18,084 bases of DNA from Treponema sp. Its GTDB lineage: Bacteria; Spirochaetota; Spirochaetia; Treponematales; Breznakiellaceae. Position 1 is the stretch's first letter; every line of letters starts with the position of its first letter. The position numbers and the translations under genes are program-made. Below are positions 14,735 through 18,084 of the stretch, piece after piece. The DNA lies in assembly GCA_031263265.1 (NCBI GenBank), contig JAISGE010000110.1:1-18084 (forward strand), given 5' to 3'. Below the pieces are notes generated by a model. The model made no database searches and had not been told where the DNA came from. It saw only the letters and a list, made by a program, of their open reading frames with translations.

Positions 14735-16063
14735 CTATGGCCACTGTTCCGCCAAACCTCGCCTAAGTTCTGTACTAAGCCGTTCTAACGCAAGTACCGG
14801 GCTTTGATTGTAGATACCCACCGCATGGGCCGCCTCTGCGGTGTACTTCCGCCATATATCAAGGATCAGCGCCGGATGCGTAGCCTGACCAAAGGAGGTA
14901 CGGCTTTCAGAAACCACCTGAAGGAGCATCCGCAAAAATTGCGCAAACAGCCCCCGGATTTCAAACTTTTCCGCTCCTGCAAGAATCGTAGCAATGACGC
15001 TCTGGGTGTCCTGCCCGGGCTTGCCCAAGGTACTTGCCTCAGTTATGGTAGTGGCGTACTTACCCAGGGCCACAAGTTCATCCGGGAACGGAGAGATCCC
15101 CTTGCTTTTTAAGAGGATGATGGTTCCCCGGGCAATAAAGGCTGCAAAAAAAGCTGCCAAGGGACGCAGGGAATCTTCGGGTACCGGGAGAAATGAACCA
15201 AGATAGGTACTAATCCCAAACCCAGGGGATCCTGTCGAAGCCCCTTCGAGAAAGGTATCCTTAAACACCGCGCGGATCACCGCAGCTTCCACCTCTGGAG
15301 AACGCCGGATAAACCGGTAGGGTCTGAGCCGGGATACTATGGTAGGGAGTAAGGCTTTTTCACGGGAACTGGTCAACACGATGCTTATCAATGGCGGGGG
15401 TTCCTCTAGTAGCTTTAAAAGGGAATTCCGGGCACCCTCTTGCATCCGGTCAGCGTTTTCAATGAGGAGCACTTTCCGCTTTCCCATAGGGGCCAAATGG
15501 CTCCAGGCAGCGGCCCGCCTGATATGTCCAATGGGAATAAGCTCACTCATGCCTTCGGATTCGAGTTTCACGGCATTCTTAAGGATTTTGTCTATGGATT
15601 TTTTGAGTTCCTCTGGCTTGAGACTGAAAAATTCATCCAAGGCTTCCTCTAGGGCAAAAACAGATTCACTTACCTTTTTGAACCGAGGATCTTCCTCCCA
15701 AAGTACCGGTGAGAACCGGGCAAGGAGTTTTCGCACAGACCGGATAAACAGGAGCCGTCCCACGGGATCCGGTTCCCGGAAGCAACGGGCAGCGGCAGCG
15801 CTCATCTCCGCAGAAAACGGACGAGGCCCCAGGTTTAGTAAGTCGGGATGGATAAGCAGTCGGTGCCGGGAACAGGCATGACAAGTACAGTTCTCTGGAG
15901 TCGCAGGATCTTCACAGGAAAGAATCCGGGCAAACTCCAGACCCGCGGTCCCTTTCCCTGAGGCAGGAGGACCGGAAAACAGCATAGAAGGGGCCAGTAT
16001 ACCTGCCTTTTTATCAAGCCCTAATTGGCTGACCGCAGGCTGTTCAAAGATATGGTCAAACAT
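14735..16063 (-). CDS. holB: DNA polymerase III delta' subunit (clamp loader) with large insertion
   Basis: Delta' is the stator of the sliding-clamp loader. The protein has 442 residues against about 330 in E. coli. The N-terminal AAA+ part begins MFDHIFEQPAV and has a P-loop GPPASGKG (31-38). It is followed by a four-Cys zinc module (Cys50, 59, 61, 64; CTCHACSRH) and HPDLLNLGP. Then comes an insertion of about 90 residues (roughly 83-175) before the conserved block HIRRAAAWSHLAPMGKRKVLLIENADRM and NSLLKLLEEPPP. The Walker B position reads LLIENADR without the usual acidic pair, and the SRC motif reads SRLR, as expected for a non-hydrolysing subunit. DnaX is unlikely for those reasons. Only two bases separate it from the upstream stop codon, so translation is probably coupled. 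Confidence 0.85.
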   Translation of the reverse strand: MFDHIFEQPAVSQLGLDKKAGILAPSMLFSGPPASGKGTAGLEFARILSCEDPATPENCTCHACSRHRLLIHPDLLNLGPRPFSAEMSAAAARCFREPDPVGRLLFIRSVRKLLARFSPVLWEEDPRFKKVSESVFALEEALDEFFSLKPEELKKSIDKILKNAVKLESEGMSELIPIGHIRRAAAWSHLAPMGKRKVLLIENADRMQEGARNSLLKLLEEPPPLISIVLTSSREKALLPTIVSRLRPYRFIRRSPEVEAAVIRAVFKDTFLEGASTGSPGFGISTYLGSFLPVPEDSLRPLAAFFAAFIARGTIILLKSKGISPFPDELVALGKYATTITEASTLGKPGQDTQSVIATILAGAEKFEIRGLFAQFLRMLLQVVSESRTSFGQATHPALILDIWRKYTAEAAHAVGIYNQSPVLALERLSTELRRGLAEQWP

Positions 16064-16065
16064 GG

Positions 16066-16578
16066 CTACAACGTATCTCCCTGGAAGATAGAAGGAAGGT
16101 GTACCATACTAGGGAAATAGTGGATAATAACAGGCATCAGTAATTCGACGAAAATACTCTCGTTGAACATGGACTGGGTATCAAAAAAAGGTTGGATGGT
16201 CAGAAGAAAAAGCATCAGGGTTACGAGAACCAAGCCTTCAATTAAACCAAAGAACACACCCAAGACCCGATCCACCCCAGTGAGCCTAATCCGCAGGATG
16301 ATATCTTTCACCAGTAGTTCTAGCGCCTTAATTCCCACGAAGATAATACAAAACACCGCGCCAAAGGCAAGCATCTCGGGAAGAAACCGTATATCTTCAG
16401 GGAGTTTTGTCCGGATCAAATCCGCTCCCTTTTTATAGAAAAAAAGCGCTCCCAGAAAACCCAATAGCAAAGATGCTATGGATAAAAGCTCATCAAGAAA
16501 TCCTCGAAGTGCGCCCCGGACCACAAACAGCATGACGAAGATGGTAAATATGATGTCAATCGGTACTATATGCTGCAT
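16066..16578 (-). CDS. CvpA-family membrane protein
   Basis: This is an inner-membrane protein of 170 residues with four hydrophobic segments (about 5-22, 28-48, 68-90, 105-126). It matches the CvpA pattern: DIIFTIFVMLFVVRGALRGF, then ELLSIASLLLGFLGAL, and the conserved GVDRVLGVFFGLIEGLVLV. CvpA was named for colicin V production, but in most bacteria it is linked to envelope homeostasis, and its biochemical role is unsettled. The ATG at 16578 has AAGGAG at 4 bp. The stop of murG is 9 bp upstream and the start of holB is 2 bp downstream, so it lies inside the operon. Its position next to murG suits an envelope role. Confidence 0.88.
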   Translation of the reverse strand: MQHIVPIDIIFTIFVMLFVVRGALRGFLDELLSIASLLLGFLGALFFYKKGADLIRTKLPEDIRFLPEMLAFGAVFCIIFVGIKALELLVKDIILRIRLTGVDRVLGVFFGLIEGLVLVTLMLFLLTIQPFFDTQSMFNESIFVELLMPVIIHYFPSMVHLPSIFQGDTL

Positions 16579-16587
16579 GATGCTCCT

Positions 16588-17697
16588 TTATACTGCTCCC
16601 ACACAATGCAGGATCCTTTCGGCAATGATCTCCACTCCGTCTAGACAGCCGATCTGGGCTGAGGCAGCAGCCATAGCGGTACGCTGGCCTGCATCTTCCG
16701 CAATCTTAGCAATTACCGTGCACAATGCCCCGGGACTTGCTTCTGTCCCAAAAGCCTGTCCTAGTGCCACCGCTGCCCCGGCCTTGACGAAAATCCGGGC
16801 ATTTTCTACCTGATCCCCCCGGGTCCCCGAGCCGCTGAGGGGAATCAGTACCATAGGCCGTCCTGTGGCGGCACATTCCCAGAGCGTTCCAGCACCGCTA
16901 CGGCCTAAAACCAATTCCGCAGCAACCAGAACCTGGGGCATTTCATCCCGGAAAAACGGATATGGCCGGTACCGTTCCTGGGGCTTCACGTCCCAACCGT
17001 GCTCAAGCCCAGTCTGATGTACCACGGTATACCACCGAGTAAGCTCGTCCAGGGTTTCCCGTACCAGTTCGTTTATTTGGCGGGATCCTTGACTTCCGCC
17101 GAGAACCAGGAGTATTCGTTCCCCTTCCTTGACCTTAAGAAATGCCCTTCCCTGCACCGGGTCCGCAGAACGAAATGCAGGACGCACCGGATTACCCGCA
17201 AGGATGATTCGGTCTTGATAGGATTGAGGAAAAAAAGCCGCAGTTTCCTCATAAGCAGTGAATATCTTTTGGGCAAAACGGGCATTGATGTTCGTGGCAA
17301 GTCCAGGACTCAAATCCGATTCATGGGTCCATACCGGCAATCCCAAAGATGCAGCCGCAAGACAAGGCGGCACACTGACAAAGCCCCCTTTAGAAAAAAG
17401 CAGTCTAGGCCGTTTCTTTTTCAAAATGTCTCGAGCTGCAAAAAATCCCACTCCCACTTTAAGCGCCTCAGCGCCATGCTTGAGAGATACTTGCCGCCGC
17501 AATTTACCTGCAGGAATACCAAAGAACTCAAGCCCTGCCTGTTCTACAATGGTTTTATCCATGCCTTTGTTGGAACCTATCCAAAAGATACGATAATTAC
17601 CTTGTTTTTGTAAATAAGCGGCAACCGCAAGGCCGGGATATATATGCCCTCCAGTACCGCCTCCGGTAAAAGCGATATGCATCATATGTTCCGACAC
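16588..17697 (-). CDS. murG: UDP-GlcNAc transferase MurG (lipid II synthase)
   Basis: MurG adds GlcNAc to lipid I on the inner face of the cytoplasmic membrane, giving lipid II for the cell wall. The N-terminal acceptor domain has the glycine loop TGGGTGGHIYP (11-21), then KLRRQ and FSKGGFVSVPPCLAA. HESDLSPGLATN (125-136) follows the HESD pattern found in many Gram-positive-like MurG proteins. The C-terminal donor domain has LVLGGSQGSRQIN (197-209), GRSGAGTLWE with catalytic-region Glu274, and GDQVENA (294-300). Length 369 is usual. The start is GTG 17697 with AGGG about 8 bp upstream; ATG at 17685 or 17682 would only remove four or five residues. It is the first gene of the minus-strand operon seen here. 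No clear promoter could be placed in the 45 bp up to the tRNA-like remnant. Confidence 0.95.
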   Translation of the reverse strand: MSEHMMHIAFTGGGTGGHIYPGLAVAAYLQKQGNYRIFWIGSNKGMDKTIVEQAGLEFFGIPAGKLRRQVSLKHGAEALKVGVGFFAARDILKKKRPRLLFSKGGFVSVPPCLAAASLGLPVWTHESDLSPGLATNINARFAQKIFTAYEETAAFFPQSYQDRIILAGNPVRPAFRSADPVQGRAFLKVKEGERILLVLGGSQGSRQINELVRETLDELTRWYTVVHQTGLEHGWDVKPQERYRPYPFFRDEMPQVLVAAELVLGRSGAGTLWECAATGRPMVLIPLSGSGTRGDQVENARIFVKAGAAVALGQAFGTEASPGALCTVIAKIAEDAGQRTAMAAASAQIGCLDGVEIIAERILHCVGAV

Positions 17698-17741
17698 GCA
17701 TCACACCCTATAAAAACAAGGCATTGTAAATCTATCCTCTT

Positions 17742-17800
17742 TGAGCCACGCTGGATTCGAACTATCGACCTGCACCTTAAAAGGGCGTTGTTGCTCTACG
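17742..17800 (-). pseudogene. Degenerate tRNA-Lys(UUU)-like remnant
   Basis: The minus strand carries the 3' part of a tRNA with canonical spacing. It has a 5-nt anticodon stem arm, loop CTTTTAA (anticodon TTT at 17779-17781), a second stem arm GGTGC, variable AGGTC, T-stem GATAG, T-loop TTCGAAT (17755-17761), CCAGC, then GTGGCTC and discriminator A. It is not functional as it stands. Two of five T-stem pairs are broken, a 3-nt AAC duplication follows GTAGAGC, and the 5' D-arm half and 5' acceptor strand are missing. No CCA is encoded. It may be a decayed tRNA gene or the 3'-end copy left by an integrated element. The start of the feature on the 5' side is approximate. Confidence 0.5.
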
Positions 17801-17899
17801 TCTTATAATTACAAGGCACCAGCAACTAGGGCCTTTTCATGCTCTTGCAAAAACCGAAGAGGTCAATATATATCTGCAAAATAAAATACACCTTTATAG

Positions 17900-17920
17900 C
17901 GCGGAGGTCAAGAGTCCGCG
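17900..17920. repeat. tRNA-like hairpin with flanking direct repeat
   Basis: CGCGGA (17900-17905) and TCCGCG (17915-17920) form a perfect 6-bp stem with a 9-nt loop. On the minus strand the context GCAACGCGGACTCTTGACC resembles a tRNA-Lys(CUU) anticodon arm with an insertion. On the plus strand the following bases, CCTCACCAGCAA, resemble a tRNA 3' end. CACCAGCAA is repeated at 17817-17825 and 17927-17935, and GAGGTCAA at 17859-17866 and 17904-17911. The element appears to be another relic in the same 242-bp gene-free stretch between murG and the right-edge gene. Confidence 0.35.
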
Positions 17921-17943
17921 TTGCCTCACCAGCAATTCCGAAT

Positions 17944-18084
17944 TCAACCGTCTGGGGCAATACCAGAGACCGTCAGGAACAGGTCATGCCAGTCTTCATG
18001 GAAGTAACGGGCGGTCTCGTAGCGTAATGCCCAGAAGAAATCGTAATTCCTGCCGAATAACCTATACACCTTCCTGTATTCATC
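17944..18084 (-). CDS. Unrecognised protein, C-terminal 46 residues (runs off right edge)
   Basis: An open minus-strand frame enters from the right edge and stops at TGA 17946-17944. The visible end reads DEYRKVYRLFGRNYDFFWAL, RYETARYFHEDWHDLF, then LTVSGIAPDG. It is aromatic-rich with mixed charge and looks like real protein: alternating helix-type polar and aromatic residues, no low complexity. I do not recognise the family. No terminator follows; the tRNA-like relics lie downstream. Whether it belongs to a mobile element cannot be told from 46 residues. Confidence 0.5.
   Translation of the reverse strand, partial: DEYRKVYRLFGRNYDFFWALRYETARYFHEDWHDLFLTVSGIAPDG

Noticed and set aside
16999..17613. 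204-codon plus-strand frame opposite murG
   Set aside because: MurG motifs are unambiguous on the minus strand; this frame shows no domain.
17742..17935. A single tRNA interrupted by a group I intron
   Set aside because: Each half-like segment carries its own anticodon arm, so they cannot be two exons of one tRNA.
17839..18027. Plus-strand frame containing SRVRVASPA
   Set aside because: This kind of peptide typically results from translating tRNA-like DNA. It supports the relic interpretation and is not a gene.
1..18084. CRISPR array, insertion sequence, phage or defence island
   Set aside because: There are no regularly spaced repeats, transposase or integrase motifs, or defence-gene domains in any real frame.

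Overview
The window looks like ordinary chromosome from a spirochaete, most likely a Treponema-type organism of moderate GC. The reasons are a murG / CvpA-family / DNA polymerase III delta' / histidine kinase / sigma-54 response-regulator block that I recall from treponemes, a second-type elongation factor G, relaxed lipobox signals, and a periplasmic PEGA-like protein next to an M23 peptidase. The species call is inference from gene content. I see no phage, insertion sequence, CRISPR array, toxin system or biosynthetic cluster.

Left part (1-3771). The 5' end of a secreted protein gene runs off the left edge. A minus-strand pair follows: an M23 (LytM) cell-wall endopeptidase with a LysM-like segment, then a secreted PEGA-like protein. 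Next is a 57-residue 2[4Fe-4S] ferredoxin with its own promoter and a strong terminator. A membrane-anchored GGDEF diguanylate cyclase is transcribed divergently from it.

Middle part (3772-9465). An EF-G2-type GTPase (probably ribosome recycling) has a clear promoter. Upstream of it, a CNNM/CBS/CorC membrane protein and an HD-GYP-like protein form a minus-strand pair. The HD-GYP protein lacks several metal-site residues. A repeat-rich AT-rich region separates this pair from a divergent gene for an uncharacterised membrane protein with a TTG start.

Right part (9472-17697). Six minus-strand genes run murG > CvpA-family > holB > histidine kinase > NtrC-type response regulator > SpoIID-domain lipoprotein. 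The first five are separated by 10 bp or less, or overlap. The sixth follows a leader of up to 176 bp that holds two strong hairpins. The block joins envelope synthesis (MurG), clamp loading (delta'), cytosolic two-component control through sigma-54, and a cell-wall enzyme.

Right edge (17698-18084). This holds a degenerate tRNA-Lys(UUU)-like remnant, a second tRNA-like hairpin, short direct repeats and the C-terminal 46 codons of an unrecognised minus-strand gene.

The best second-look items are the tRNA relics, the degenerate HD-GYP centre, the twin hairpins ahead of the SpoIID gene, the His-to-Ser change at the EF-G domain IV tip, and a roughly fivefold excess of GGATCC across the window. 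None of these amounts to a clearly new system.
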